Positions 19,936 to 32,076 of a stretch of DNA of 35,171 bases are shown here, piece after piece. The translations under genes and the position numbers were made by a program. The notes under the pieces are model-generated. The model saw nothing but the letters and a program-made list of their open reading frames with translations, ran no database searches and had not been told where the DNA came from. How positions within the stretch are numbered: the first letter of the stretch is position 1; each line of letters begins with the position of its first letter. Source of the DNA: Entrophospora sp. SA101 (lineage: Eukaryota; Glomeromycota; Glomeromycetes; Entrophosporales; Entrophosporaceae); contig CAUDNR010004605.1 of the NCBI GenBank assembly GCA_958430865.1, forward strand, positions 2,253 to 37,423, written 5' to 3'.

Positions 19936-21842
19936 AATTAACTATTGCAAGCCCAAAGGAGCTTCAATTGGATAAAGATTGATAATTCCATCATAAACAT
20001 ATCTTATAAAACAACTTACTATAGAAAGAAGATAAACATATTATTGTTATTAATTGCTTGTTGGGCAAATCAATTATTAAATATTAAAAACTTACTTTAA
20101 AACAATTCTAAATGTTTTTGGAGAACTATTTTTCCATCCAAAGAAAATAATTCCATTTCCAGATTTTCTAATTAAATTATTTAATAAAGGAGCATTGAAA
20201 TAAGGTGATCTTGTGGATAATGTGCTCTATAAATTTTAATATCATAGTTTATTCCAACTGTGATTTGCATAAGAATCAGATTCTCTTAAAAGTCCTACAA
20301 GATCATTATAAATTTTCATTCTTATCATATCCTATAATCATTTTCTTTCTCTTTTTCTCCCTTCTTCTTCTAAAGATGCTACTAATAATCAACCTCTAAA
20401 TAGGGAGCCATCTAAGAAAATGAGTCGATTTATTTTTGTCATTTTTGAGACAATAATGCAGTTATATATGGCTTGAGGTGGCGAATCTTTTCAGCTTAGA
20501 AATATCCTCCTCATTTTTGCTTTAATGAAATTTTGTGTGCCAAAAAAATTGTCTCATTTTCTCAATGACCCCAAAAATTTTAGAACGGTTCGTGTAACAA
20601 CCACTAGATTGGTTCTTTGACTATTATATAAAGTGTCAAACAAGCATTTATCTCTATTGGTTCTTATGCTAACAATATTCTTATCAAAAATATTAGGTAA
20701 AAAAAAAATGAACTGGTTTAGAAACCAAATTGCAAAGATTAAAATTCACAATCATTATATAGCCCAATTCAATGCTTATGAATAATATCATCTTTAAGCA
20801 AGAGCATAAATGTATGCCAATTTGTCTTGGACTCAAACTCATTGAAAGCTGTAATAAACCTTTTAATGATGAATTATATAATTCACACTAGGAGAATTTA
20901 TATGATGCCCTTCGTATTCAGTCTATCTACAACAATCATCAGCATAAAGAACCAATTTATCCAAAATGGTTTATCATCAATATAATTGCAATTTAACAAG
21001 AAAAGTCCTTGCACATCACTACTCACCGTAAGCAAATGGCACAAATTAAACAATAGTGTATTCAATCTTTTCCTCTCTCTTTACAATTTCTAGCAAAGAA
21101 AATATCCTTGTGAGACAATAAAATTAAAGCTGTGTGAATGTTTTGGTCAACCACAGCATACATTAGATATAATAATAAAGAGTTCAGAAATTGTCAATTA
21201 AAGCAGTTGATGGCTTTGATATGTGTAATTAAAACCTCAACATGATTATTGAAACAAAAACATTGATGAATTTGTTTGTGGAGGGCAATTAAATATTATA
21301 AATTTTGATAATTATCCAGAGAATAGCTACAAATTCTTTTTCATCACAAAATCAGTAGTAATGTCACTGTTGATTTATTGATACATTATATTATGAGAGT
21401 TTATTATTTCTATAGTTTTTTTATGTTATAGTTTTAAATAATTGTTATTTTGGAAAATGTTGAAGTTATAAATGAAAGTTCATCATCATCCAGAATTCCA
21501 TCTTACTAATTAATTCCCCAAAGACCAATTTTTTTTAATAATAATATATTTTTATTTTTTTGATGTTTTTTTTTTTACAAAAGAAAAATTGTAAAGAGAA
21601 TAAAAAATTCATATAATAATAATATAAATTATATATATATGTATGTATATTAAATATATGTGATAACTATATGACAGAAAGAATTTATTTTTTACAAAGT
21701 TGCAATTATTTCATTAATTAAATAATGGAAGAAGAAGTAAAAAGAAAAAAAAAGTTTTAAAAGATTTCAAGTCTTTACAAAAATTTTTTTATTGAAGAAG
21801 ATGGAGAAAGTGGGAAAAGGAAAGATGATGGAAATGAATCAG
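19936..21842. other. Probable transposon remains and 3' flank of calmodulin, no supported gene
   Basis: Immediately after the hAT core the sequence loses recognisable frames. Scattered protein-like snippets (for example around 20090-20190 and 20820-20990) could be eroded remnants of the same element, but I cannot align them. The last 400 bases are AT-rich and would include the calmodulin 3' UTR. Confidence 0.4.
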
Positions 21843-22669
21843 TTACTTTGTCACCATCATTTTAACAAATTCTTCATAATTAATTTGTCCATCACCATCA
21901 ACATCTGCTTCACGAATCTAAATAAATAAAAATTTAAATTAATTATAAATATTTTCACCCACATCTATTCATTATATGCAAATCACAATAATAATTACCA
22001 TTTCATCGACTTCTTGTTCAGTAAGTTTCTCTCCAAGATTAGTCATAACATGTCTTAGTTCAGCAGCAGAAATAAAACCATTACCATCTTTATCAAAAAC
22101 TTTAAAAGCTTCTTTTATCTCTTGTTCAGAATCAGTATCCTTCATTTTCCTGGCCATCATTGTCAAGAATTCTGGAAAGTCAATTGTCCCATTACCATCA
22201 GCATCAATTTCATTGATCATGTCTCGTAATTCTGACTCTGTTGGATTTTGACCAAGCGATCTCATTACTGTACCAAGTTCTTTGGTGGTGATGGTACCAT
22301 CACTGTCTTTATCAAACAAAGAAAATGCTTCTTTAAATTCTGTGATTTGTGCTTCACTTAATTGGTCAGCCTAGAATAATTTTGTGGGAATGGATTATTG
22401 AGAATTTGTGAATGAATTTGTGGATTAATGTAAATATGTTTGTGCATATATGTGTGTGTGAATGAGAATGTATATATTTATTTGATAATAATTGTAAAAT
22501 GTTTAAATTCTAATAAAATTCAAGACTACATATAATTTATATTTCTAAAGGTCTAGCATTAAATACACATCAAAGTAAATTTAAGTAGAGCACAATCTAT
22601 ATTTACTCTACTCTTTCTTTCTCTTAATTCATTATCATTATTATGTATAAAGATTTAAAAACTTACCAT
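21843..22669 (-). CDS. Calmodulin, complete, three exons
   Basis: Calmodulin is the cytosolic Ca2+ sensor that activates kinases, calcineurin and many other targets. Minus-strand exons are 22669-22667 (the ATG alone), 22370-21999 and 21917-21843, separated by GTAAGT...CTAG (296 nt) and GTAATT...TTAG (81 nt) introns. The spliced protein is 149 residues, the family's usual length, starting [20 protein letters not shown]. All four EF-hand loops are intact, with acidic residues at 1, 3 and 12: [36 protein letters not shown] and [12 protein letters not shown]. The C-terminus is FVKMMVTK. An unspliced frame would run into the second intron and end prematurely, so the intron is required. Confidence in identity and in every splice junction is high. 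Confidence 0.97.
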
Positions 22670-24950
22670 TTGCAAATATTATTATAACAAATTTCAACAA
22701 TTAAAAAAATAAAACTTTAGAAAGAAATTTAAATTAGCAACAGTAGTAATATCGTGATGGTGTGATCTAAAAAAAGAGGATTAATGGATGTTGATCTTCT
22801 TTATCGATTTAAAATAATAAAATGGTAAGTTGTGTATTGAAATAAAATTTTTGTGTGTCGTAAATTTTCGGCTAACACAGTTACAGTAAACTTAAAATTA
22901 AAAATTCAATATATGCAAGATCATCATGTTGTACGCTTAAATTTATAAATGGAATGAAACACGGTAGATCATAAATTTGAAGTTGTTAATAATAAATAAA
23001 TCAGGCAATGAGAATCGTTTTTTTATTTTCTAAATATAGTAATAGTATGGTAAGTAATAATCGATTTTATTTTTTTTATATATATATGTAACTAGTTATT
23101 GGTTTATTATAAACAATCAAATGCAGATTATTCTATTCTCAAAATTACGGGTAATGATTCTCCAGATAGACAAGAATTTAAATAGGAAAAATAATAAGCA
23201 AAAGTTACACGCCAACTTTTCGTTTTAATAATATATTAATGATTATATTATATATATTTTTAAATTATGCACAAAAAAACATGATCACATGTTTTTCAAA
23301 TTTTCCCGTTTTTTGCTCATTTGTGTATGTATGTATTAACTCAATTTGGTAAATAATGGCGGTAAATTAACATTAATAATCCGTTTTGCTATTTGTGTTG
23401 TTTCTGATTAATATTAACCAAAGTGTGTAGAATAAAAGTTTTTACATGATTAAAGCTAGCCAAATTTGGTTGATCGTAGCTGCATTTTAATTTGATTTCT
23501 CGCATGTGTATGCTAATTGTAAATCTACTTTATTGTTGAAGATGGATATTCAAGTTATTATTATAAATACTATTGCCAACTGACAACAATAGACATAATA
23601 TTTTATTTTATTATCAAAAATATCATTGATTCTTTCACAATCAGATTGATAAAAATCACCACAAAAACCAATGAAACAGTCTCTGATGAGGTGGTATTTC
23701 GGCTAAATGAATTAGAATTCAACTTTTAGAATTCATGGATCATCTAATATTTATTACATGATGTATATTCGTTTTGGGTCCTTTTTCTTCTGATGTTAAA
23801 ATTAAAGTAAGTTTTATACAAATGGTCAATCAGATTTTTGATTAATGATAATTAATTATTTCTTCCCTTTCTCCCTCATATTATCTATTTATTAGTTGAT
23901 AGTGCTGTAGTGATCCAAAGAGGCCAGAACAATCATTGCCATTAGCAATCATTTTCTACCACAAAGTTGTTAAAATAGATTATGATAATAATAATGTTGA
24001 TATGTTCGAAATTTTTAGTATATATATAATGCCTTTTTAAAAGAAAATGAGGGAGGATAGAAAAACATTGTGAAGATCTCTATGGTATATCAAAAATATT
24101 TAATTTAGTGGTAGATTACATATGCAAAGTGTCACATTTCATGTTTCTGATGGTTGTGTGTCAGTAAGAAGCTGTTATTGAATGTGGAAGCAATCAGGTA
24201 GATCTTTTAAATGCAAAAATTCATCATAATCATCAGATGCCTTTGGCATTATCTTTTTCTTTGTCAACTTCCTCTACTCAAACGCATTGATATTATTCTC
24301 ACCTGTTCATCAACAGCAATAACAGAAGTATCAGGAAGAAGAAGTGGTGAGCATAATGGCTTTATCAAGAAAATTTGTTGAATGGCTAATAATGATTTAT
24401 TTATTAACTTCTTTCTCGAAAATTTGTATATTTCATCTCAATAACTTTGTGGAATGTTATAGTATTTATCCGTAATTCTGAACATTCAGGAAAACTGATT
24501 GAATATGTAATTCTAATTAGAAAAGGAATACGAGATTCAATGTATAAATATTTCTAACAAATTATGAAAAACTATTCGCTAGTACACTAATTATCCATCT
24601 GATTAAATATATTATTAATTATTCCTTCACTCAAACGAATAATTGTTCACATTACAACACTAATTGGAACGTAAAATTTTTTTTATTTGCCAATCATATA
24701 TAATGATTCCACGTTGAACCAATTCTTAATATAAACGTTCTGGTCTTGGGGCAATTCTTGTTAATATTAATTAACTGTTGAATTCTAATTTATTAATGTA
24801 AAAATTTTTGAATTATTTATTTACAAATAAATTTTGACATGATGAAAACTCTATTGTGATATCTTGACGATAGCTATTGCTAACAGACTTATTTCTTCTA
24901 TTGTTACTACCGTGACTAAATCATTATCACTTGTATTTTTAAGCTTGGTT
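22670..24950. other. Calmodulin upstream region and long intergenic stretch, no supported gene
   Basis: About 2.3 kb without a defensible gene. The first few hundred bases are the likely calmodulin promoter and 5' UTR. I did not find a convincing TATA or other element. Minus-strand snippets near 24240-24330 look faintly protein-like but are broken by stops. Confidence 0.4.
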
Positions 24951-26330
24951 TCAAAAGCAATTTTCAACCAATCATCCTCACCATTTTGATTATTTAAACC
25001 CCATCTAGTCTTGTTGAGGATTCGGTATAAATGAGGTTACTGATGAAATCGGTCACTTGTATTTTTAAGCTCAGAATCAAAAGTGATTTTCAACCAATTA
25101 TTTACATCTTTTTGATCATTTGAGCCCAACAATTATCGTTGAGATCCAATAGGAATAGAAATACTGACGAAATTATTATATTTTTAAGCTTAGATTCAAA
25201 GTAATGTCACTTTCACCGTTTGGATTATTTGAATCCCAAATATTATTATTTAGATTTGTTGAAGATCTGCTTATATTTTTTAAGCTCAGAATCAAAAGCA
25301 ATCCTCAATCAATTATCTTCATCTTTTTGATCATTGAGCACCAATCGTTATCATTTAGACTTGTTGGAGATCAAATAGGAATAGAGATACTGACGACATT
25401 ATTATCATCAATTATATTTTTAAGCTCGGATTCAAAAGTAATCTCACTTTCACCGCTTGGATTATTTGAATCCCAAATATTATTGTTTAGACTTGTTGAA
25501 GATTCGCTTGTATTTTTAAGCTCGGATTCAAAAGTCTTCAACCAATTATCTTCATCTTTTTGATAATTTAAACCCCAAATGTTATTATTTAAACCAATAG
25601 GAATAGAAATACTGACGACATTACTATATTTTTAAGCTTAGATTCAAAGTAATCTCACTTTCACCGTTTGGATTATTTGAATCACAAATATTATTATTTA
25701 GACTTGTTGAAGATTCGCTTATATTTTTAAGCTCAGAATCAAAAGCAATCCTCAACCAATTATCTTCATCTTTTTGATCATTGAGCACCAATTGTTATCA
25801 TTTAGACTTGTTGGAGATCAAATAGGAATAGAGATACTGACGACATTATTCATCAATTATATTTTTAAACTCGGATTCAAAAGTATCTCACTTTCACCAT
25901 TTGGATTATTTGATCCCAAATATTACTATTTAGACTTGCTGAAGATTCACTTGTATTTTTAAGCTCGGATTCAAAAGCAATCTTCAACCAATTATCTTTA
26001 TTATTATCCTTTTGATAATTTGAGCCCTGAACGTTATTATCTAAACTTGTTGGGGATTAAATAGAAATAGAGATACTGATGACATTATTATCATAATTAT
26101 TTTTTCAAGCTCGGATTCTCGCTTTCACCATTTGGATTATTTGAATCCTAAATATTATTATTTAGACTTGTTGAAGATTTGCTTATATTTTTAAGCTCGG
26201 ATTAAAAAGTCTCCAACCAATTAACTTTATTATTATCCTTTTGATAATTTGAGCCTGAACGTTATTATCTAAACTTTTTGGAGATTAAAGATACTGATGA
26301 CATTGGTATCATTATTGTGTCTTTCCTGGA
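24950..26330. repeat. Tandem array of about 225-bp units, decayed repeat-protein sequence on the minus strand
   Basis: The marker ATACTGACGACATT and its variants recur near 25037, 25162, 25390, 25610, 25835, 26075 and 26290, giving six or seven units of roughly 215-240 bases. Each unit has two half-repeats sharing TTTTTAAGCTCGGATTCAAA. Read on the minus strand, a unit encodes about 75 residues: NNVVSISIPI, then SLNNNIWGLNYQKDEDNWLK, TFESELKNTSESSTSLNNNI, WDSNNPSGESEIT and a second FESELKN. Single-base indels break most units. A stop directly after the SISIPI motif occurs at the same place in several units. The intact stretch is about 25375-25640. Confidence 0.85.
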
Positions 26331-26380
26331 GGATGACTAGCTGGTTTGAGAAATGACATATACAATGCACAAGATTGCGA

Positions 26381-27418
26381 TCAATACTTGAGCAATTTGA
26401 ATTTTTCTTCGAATTCTTGGATGTTTTTTAAAGATAATGATTCGATTGCTTGAAATATGTCAGTGTTGATTACTGACAACAATGATGATGGTGACGATTC
26501 AATTACTGAAGAGTTGTCATTGACATTGCCCTTGTTCTCATTGGATAAGCATTCCTTTTTGTTCGAACAAAAATCAATATTTGACCAATTTAAATTTTTC
26601 TTTAAGTGCAATGATTCGAATGCTTCGATATTTTTTAACGACAATGATTCAATCGTTTGATGCATGTCAGTGTCAATTGCTGACAACAATGATGATGACG
26701 ATGCTTCAAATGCATCAGATAATGATGGTGATGGTTCAACCGCTTTGAGTTTTTTCGATGATGATTTGAGTGGTTGAATATTTTCGGTGTCGTCAAATGA
26801 TAATGCTTCAAGTTTTTTGGTTACTTGAAGCATTTCAGCGTCGATTGCTGATAAAATTGATGATAGTGACAACAATTCTTTATCGTGTTGTTTAATTGTA
26901 ATAACACTATCAGTAATTATTTTAGGATCAAATTGTGCATCTTCCATCATTATCAAAATATTTTCTAGATTTGGTTCATCGTCAACTTCAGATTCGTCAT
27001 TTGAGCTAACATTATAATTTGATTCGTCATCTGCATCATAATTTGATTCACCATCCGAGCTAGCATCACAATTTGATTCGTCATCTGCATCATAATTTGA
27101 TTCACCATCTGAGCTAGCATCACAATTTGATTCGTCATTTGAGCTAACATCACAATTTGATTTGACATCTACATCACAATTTGATTTGATAGCTGAGCTA
27201 ACATCATAATTTGATTTGATATCTGAGCTAACATTACAATTCGGTCTCTCAATGATAAAAGCAAAAAGAGTATTGAGAGTGTTGATTTCAGACAAAGATG
27301 GAAATTCTTCATCAACTCGTGGGTATAGCCACTCCATTAAAATATTTACCAAATAATCAAGAAGAACGACAAGATTAACTGTTGTGAACATAACAGTTGC
27401 GATGTCGATTTCAAACAT
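26381..27418 (-). CDS. Acidic repeat-containing protein of unknown function
   Basis: A single uninterrupted 345-codon frame starts at an ATG preceded by an A-run and ends in a TGA. Residues 1-60 are hydrophobic and helical (VMFTTVNLVVLLDYLVNILMEW, here read in two overlapping pieces of one helix) and could anchor or dimerise. Residues about 65-150 are an acidic Asp/Ser/Asn-rich minisatellite, with ESNCDASSDGESNYDADD twice in tandem and shorter variants around it. The C-terminal half has three spaced copies of a helical module near SSLLSAIDTDMHQTIESLSL, followed by KNI and an acidic residue. No known domain is recognised. The gene lies just upstream of, and in the same direction as, the decayed 225-bp array, which may once have been its 3' part or a related gene. 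Long length, intact frame and protein-level repeats support coding. Confidence 0.65.
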   Translation of the reverse strand: MFEIDIATVMFTTVNLVVLLDYLVNILMEWLYPRVDEEFPSLSEINTLNTLFAFIIERPNCNVSSDIKSNYDVSSAIKSNCDVDVKSNCDVSSNDESNCDASSDGESNYDADDESNCDASSDGESNYDADDESNYNVSSNDESEVDDEPNLENILIMMEDAQFDPKIITDSVITIKQHDKELLSLSSILSAIDAEMLQVTKKLEALSFDDTENIQPLKSSSKKLKAVEPSPSLSDAFEASSSSLLSAIDTDMHQTIESLSLKNIEAFESLHLKKNLNWSNIDFCSNKKECLSNENKGNVNDNSSVIESSPSSLLSVINTDIFQAIESLSLKNIQEFEEKFKLLKY

Positions 27419-28984
27419 TTTTTTTTTGTAAGAGATGTAAAAATGGGCTTGTTTATTTTAAAAAAGTTTTCTTATAGAGAAAAGTTTTCGATGAAAAGTT
27501 TTTAAGAAGTTTTTTTAAAGTTTTATGAGAGGTTTTCACGAGAGGTTTTTATAAGAAAAAATTCATGGGAGTTTTTTGTTTTTTGAGAGAAAAAAAAGAT
27601 GTGTTTATCAATTATATTGATCAATTATCAGGCAATTGGTATTGAAAGAAATTTGATATATTAGGTTAAAATAAAACCATGGGAATAAAAAACAAACACG
27701 TAAAATCTTAGATACAGTGACATTTGCAACCAACTTAATGTAATAATTGATGATAATTTACTTCATAAATATGGGATTATTGATCAATTATCAAGTTTGA
27801 TGATAATTTTAACCAATATATTAGGTTATAACAGTTATAACAATAACAAATATGTGACTAATTTACCCATAAAATATAAAGGATTTTCTCACGTCTTCCT
27901 CAATTATAATATTATTCCTTCATCGTACAATGTCAATTATTACTGTTTTTATACAACAATTGAAGAAAAATATACACAAGAGTAAAACTACTACTTTAAC
28001 CCGTCCATTATTTTAAGAGTTTGATTTATTTTGATCTTTTCCTTCATCAATATCATTTTACATATTTCTGAATGAAATATTTTGTAGTTTTCTACTAGAT
28101 AAAAAATGCTTGATATTTTCACGGGTTTATAATGTCATTATACAAAAATAAGGAATATCAATTAGCCAGTTTAATTATCAATTTCGTCACATCTCTTCAA
28201 GTATGACAAGTCAATGACAAGTTTATAATTTTTTTTATTTGTTACACAATTCCAAATTGCATACACTGATTATCAGTTACTCCAATCAATTTCATCGATT
28301 TCAATTATATATATAACTGTTGTAATTATTACTTTTAATATACCTAACATATATTTTTATTTAAATTAAATAAATAAATTGATTAATTCTAAAAAAGGAT
28401 ATCGTTGGTATTGATATTGTTGGTTGGATCACAATATTTAATATATGACTCTGACTAAAATAGTCAACTAAATAGTTGACTGATTAGTCGACTAAAGAAA
28501 TCTTGACCAATTAGTAGTCAATTAAGAATTTTTGTCGGTAATTTCAACCCTAGGTTCAATCATTTAGTTCTCTTATTCCAGTAATTCTTGGTGATGTAAT
28601 CTCTTATTCTAATTTAATACTTATTATTAAGATGTTCCATTTAAAAGGATAATTTCATGTTCAATTTAACATGAATGAATAGTTTTAAATTCTTTCTTTT
28701 GAATTGATACTTTTGGGTAATTAAGTTCAATGCATTGATCGGGTAATGTAAACTGGTAATACTTGTAATATGTACTACTAACACTTAATATAAGGAAGAG
28801 TTGTTTTTTGACAAAAAAACTTCACCATATCATTATATAAGAGTTTATATCAAGCTGAACTTATATATAATGTTGCATCATGCTAATACTTATTTCTGTG
28901 TTGACCTTTTCCAACTTTCCTCATGTGAAACTCGTGGTCTATAAAATCAATTCATCAATCTTTTTTATTAATAAATTTCTATCA
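27419..28984. other. Intergenic region with one possible transposon terminus
   Basis: No supported gene. The first 180 bases are T-rich and would be the promoter of the acidic gene. Around 28455-28500 there are clustered AGTCAACTA/AGTCGACTA palindromes, followed by GTCGGTAATTTCAACCCTAG ending near 28554. That end resembles a hAT terminus (TAGGGTTGAAAT on the opposite strand). No left partner was found. Confidence 0.4.
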
Positions 28985-29022
28985 TAGTTGGCTCAGTCTA
29001 AAAAACCTCCTAAAATTTACAG
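28985..29022. repeat. Second copy of the dispersed repeat at 748-782
   Basis: TAGTTGGCTCAGTCTAAA followed by CCTCCTAAA matches 748-782 in the same orientation. It lies just before the inverted module X of copy B. Confidence 0.4.
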
Positions 29023-29078
29023 GGGTCTTTGGACTAATTATATTATTAACATTAAAAATCCGCAATAAAAATATTATA

Positions 29079-29768
29079 TTTTCCTATTTAAAGAATAAAT
29101 TGGTGGACATGAATATAAACATAAATGTAAATACAAATAACCTATTTATACAAGAGATGAATTTTAAACATGTTTACATTACTTTATATTATCTCCCCAT
29201 AAAATCTTGATCTCGGTTCAAGTATATTTCGTTATTGTTTAAAAATTCTTTTCTTTTTTTTAATTAAATGATTTTAATCTTTTCTCTTCTTTTAAATATT
29301 ATCTCATTGTGAAAAAAATATGATACAACCTACTCATATGATCCTTATCCCGTATTAGAAAAATTTGAATATATATAAGTAAATCAAATAAATATATAAA
29401 AATAAATATTTCTTTCTTTAAAGTATAATGAGAATATAAAAGAAGTCTTTATCTGCGGTATAATAACGCTTTATTAATAAAAAGTATGTTGTAATAGTTC
29501 ATTCTTTACATTAAAAAATAAAATAAATAATAATAATAAAGGTCGCAATTCTGACATAAATAGATCACGAAAACCTTAAACTTTCGCTTCTAATATAGCC
29601 TGCCAAGATCAATTTGATCAATTTGATCGTGTTTTACCAAACTGTAAAGAAAAATTAAAGCAATATATCAATGTAAAAAAAGATGTGTGTTTCATAAAAT
29701 GGATTTTGTGCGCAGTCACGAGACCATTTTTCTATTTTAAATTCAATTGAAATCGTCTGTTTCACAAC
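29079..29768 (-). repeat. Module X of the large element, copy B, inverted
   Basis: The reverse complement of this interval matches 13526-14097, from GTTGTGAAACAG through GTCTCGTGACTGCGCAC to CCACCAATTTATT. Copy B has about 80 bases (around 29440-29520, including TAATAACGCTTTATTAATAA) absent from copy A. Module Y downstream keeps the same direction in both copies, so X alone is flipped. Confidence 0.85.
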
Positions 29769-29799
29769 ATAAAAAAGATCAACAATCGATTTTGTCACG

Positions 29800-32076
29800 A
29801 ATGTCCACTATGCTGTACCCCCATTACTATTGATTTTTTTTTTTTGGAAAAACAATTTATTTTTTAACGGTGACAAAACGCGAGTGATGTTGTTTGGCAT
29901 GATTGGTTCTAAAAAGAGACGTGTTAATAACTAACCAGAGGTAACTTTTTTTAATTTGCATTGATATGTCTTATTGAAATCAAAACGCGGAGCAAATCTT
30001 GCTGGGTAATTATAAGTTCCTCATCAAGGTGGTAAACAATTGGTATTTGGCTTTTCATAATCAATATTAATATTATTAACATTAAATAATATGAAAATGT
30101 CAAGGCGATACAAGGAAGTGAAACATTTTGATATGTGATGTTTGATTATCGGAAATTTGACAAGTGTTGAAGCATGCACGTTACCTTGAACACTTTACAG
30201 TCATTCTCACACGTTCCTCATGTTTACAAGGCTAATCTGACCTGCAACGACCAAATGATACAATGGTGTGATTAAACCCGGTGGGGTTGGCGCATGGCCC
30301 TGGAGTTTACCGAGACTGCATCAATCGTCAATGACGCTTTCACTAATCTTCCCTCACAGCACCAGACCAGAGAAGGCTGCCACGTTAGCCGAAAAGTTGC
30401 CTGCAACGATCCTACCTCTAGGGTAAGGATTGATCCGTGACCAAGCTATCACAACTCTGTTGATGAATTGTAGTGCTATGTAAACATCCAGACCCATCAA
30501 AGCAATGAGAATCTGCAACTCGTTTCAAGCACAGGAGGTTGCAATTCAGAGTAGGTTGGTGACCCTGAAATTGCATTTGGGCCCTGATGTTAGGAGGAAA
30601 GCTGTAAAATAAAATGGTTCAGATTTTGTTTGGTATGTTTTATATAAATTAATCATTTTCCCAAATTCTCTGCATCTCTTTAATTTTTATTTGACCAACT
30701 GAATTTGTTATTTAAATGAGAGTAGGGTTGTTGGTGAGTAGGCATGCCACCAACAAGACAGCAACCCAGGACTCAAAACTTGGAATTCAGGAAAAATCCA
30801 AAACAATAACCAGGTTGCAATCTCCCGAGTTGCAGAATTTTAGACCAGTTGCAGACACCAACTTTATTCTAAAGGTCAAGATAACACAAGGCAATCATCA
30901 CACAAGTACCAGTTATCATCAACAATCAATGCCCATATGGTAACTAACAGTCAAGCCTGGTCTGAGGGGAAGATAAGAGAAGTTTTGTCCAAAGCCTTCC
31001 AACTTGTAAGTGTCTCACCTGTGGAAAAAATCCATAGGGATGAGATGGTGTGAAAACACCCGTTTGCATTGTTTGTGACAGGAAATTTTAATTAAATCTG
31101 ACACCTGTGATCAACATCAGATTTATTATTCATAGGAACCACAATTGATAATCAGGAAAAATAACTTTATTTTGTGAACCCCAGAGACAGGCATTATTAA
31201 AAGTTTCATTTTTGCATGGCCTTGGTATCATTACTACCTGGGTGATGCAATTGTTTGTTATGTCAATGATGATATCAAATGTATTGCATAATAATCATGA
31301 CCATCATGAATATTTGATGGATGGAGGCATTCACATACAAGGAAATGATTAAAAAGCTAAGTCATGTTTGTTTTATTAAAGATATATAATTAATTATATT
31401 TAAAAAATAATTATTTTATTCCACTTTTGTAATGGCATTAGCCTCAATCATGCAAAATGGGAATCAATTTATTAAAAAGATTTATTTTTAATGACGTTTG
31501 TTTTAAATGTGTATATAAAAAGTTTTTTTTTTAATTAGTGTTTTTGATAGTCCAAAGTCAATCATATTTATACACTTCAAATTTTCTTTATTTTTAATAA
31601 TTAATGAAGATATAGGAAAATTGAAATTTGCACACATAATTTACATACAAACACTAATTTTAAAATAAAAAAACCTGTTTTACTGTTTTAGTATAACTAA
31701 CACAAAACAATTTATTTATTTGTTTGCCAATTTTAGTCTGATCAATAAATCTTGGATTATTATTATTATTATTGTTATTGTTGTTGTTGTTGTTGTTGTT
31801 TGTAAATCAAGTAGTAATTTCAATGATCTTTTGATCTTTTAAAAATATCAATAATTCTCTACAAATAAAATGATCATTATTTATTTGTTTATCTGTTTCA
31901 GTTGATCAATAAATCTCAGGTCTCAAGATAATTTTATCTTATCCATTTTTAGTAATAATAAGTAACTTAAATCTAACATAATTATTTTTCATGGAACCAG
32001 TTGACTCACTTCAATTTTAAAATAAATGAATGCCTACAAAGTGAACATAAAATTGTATATATAGGGATAAGTGTAT
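29800..32076 (+). mobile_element. Large repetitive element, module Y, copy B (non-coding leader)
   Basis: It aligns with 14298-16426 in the same direction, with many point changes and small indels, including the less AT-rich block (about 30100-31080). Differences are spread evenly, so the copies are not recent duplicates of each other. It leads into the copy B gene, with TATATATAGGGATAAGTG just before the ATG, as in copy C. Confidence 0.75.
31757..31801. repeat. TTA/TTG trinucleotide microsatellite
   Basis: Six or seven TTA-type units grade into about seven TTG units. Copy A lacks this run at the corresponding place, so it expanded in copy B only. Confidence 0.9.

Noticed and set aside
21976..22251. 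91-codon plus frame
   Set aside because: Antisense shadow of the calmodulin main exon.
25204..25962. Plus-strand Ser/Leu/Phe-rich frames in the repeat array
   Set aside because: The opposite strand gives a hydrophilic, better-balanced repeat. The plus frames are probably shadows of the repeat unit.
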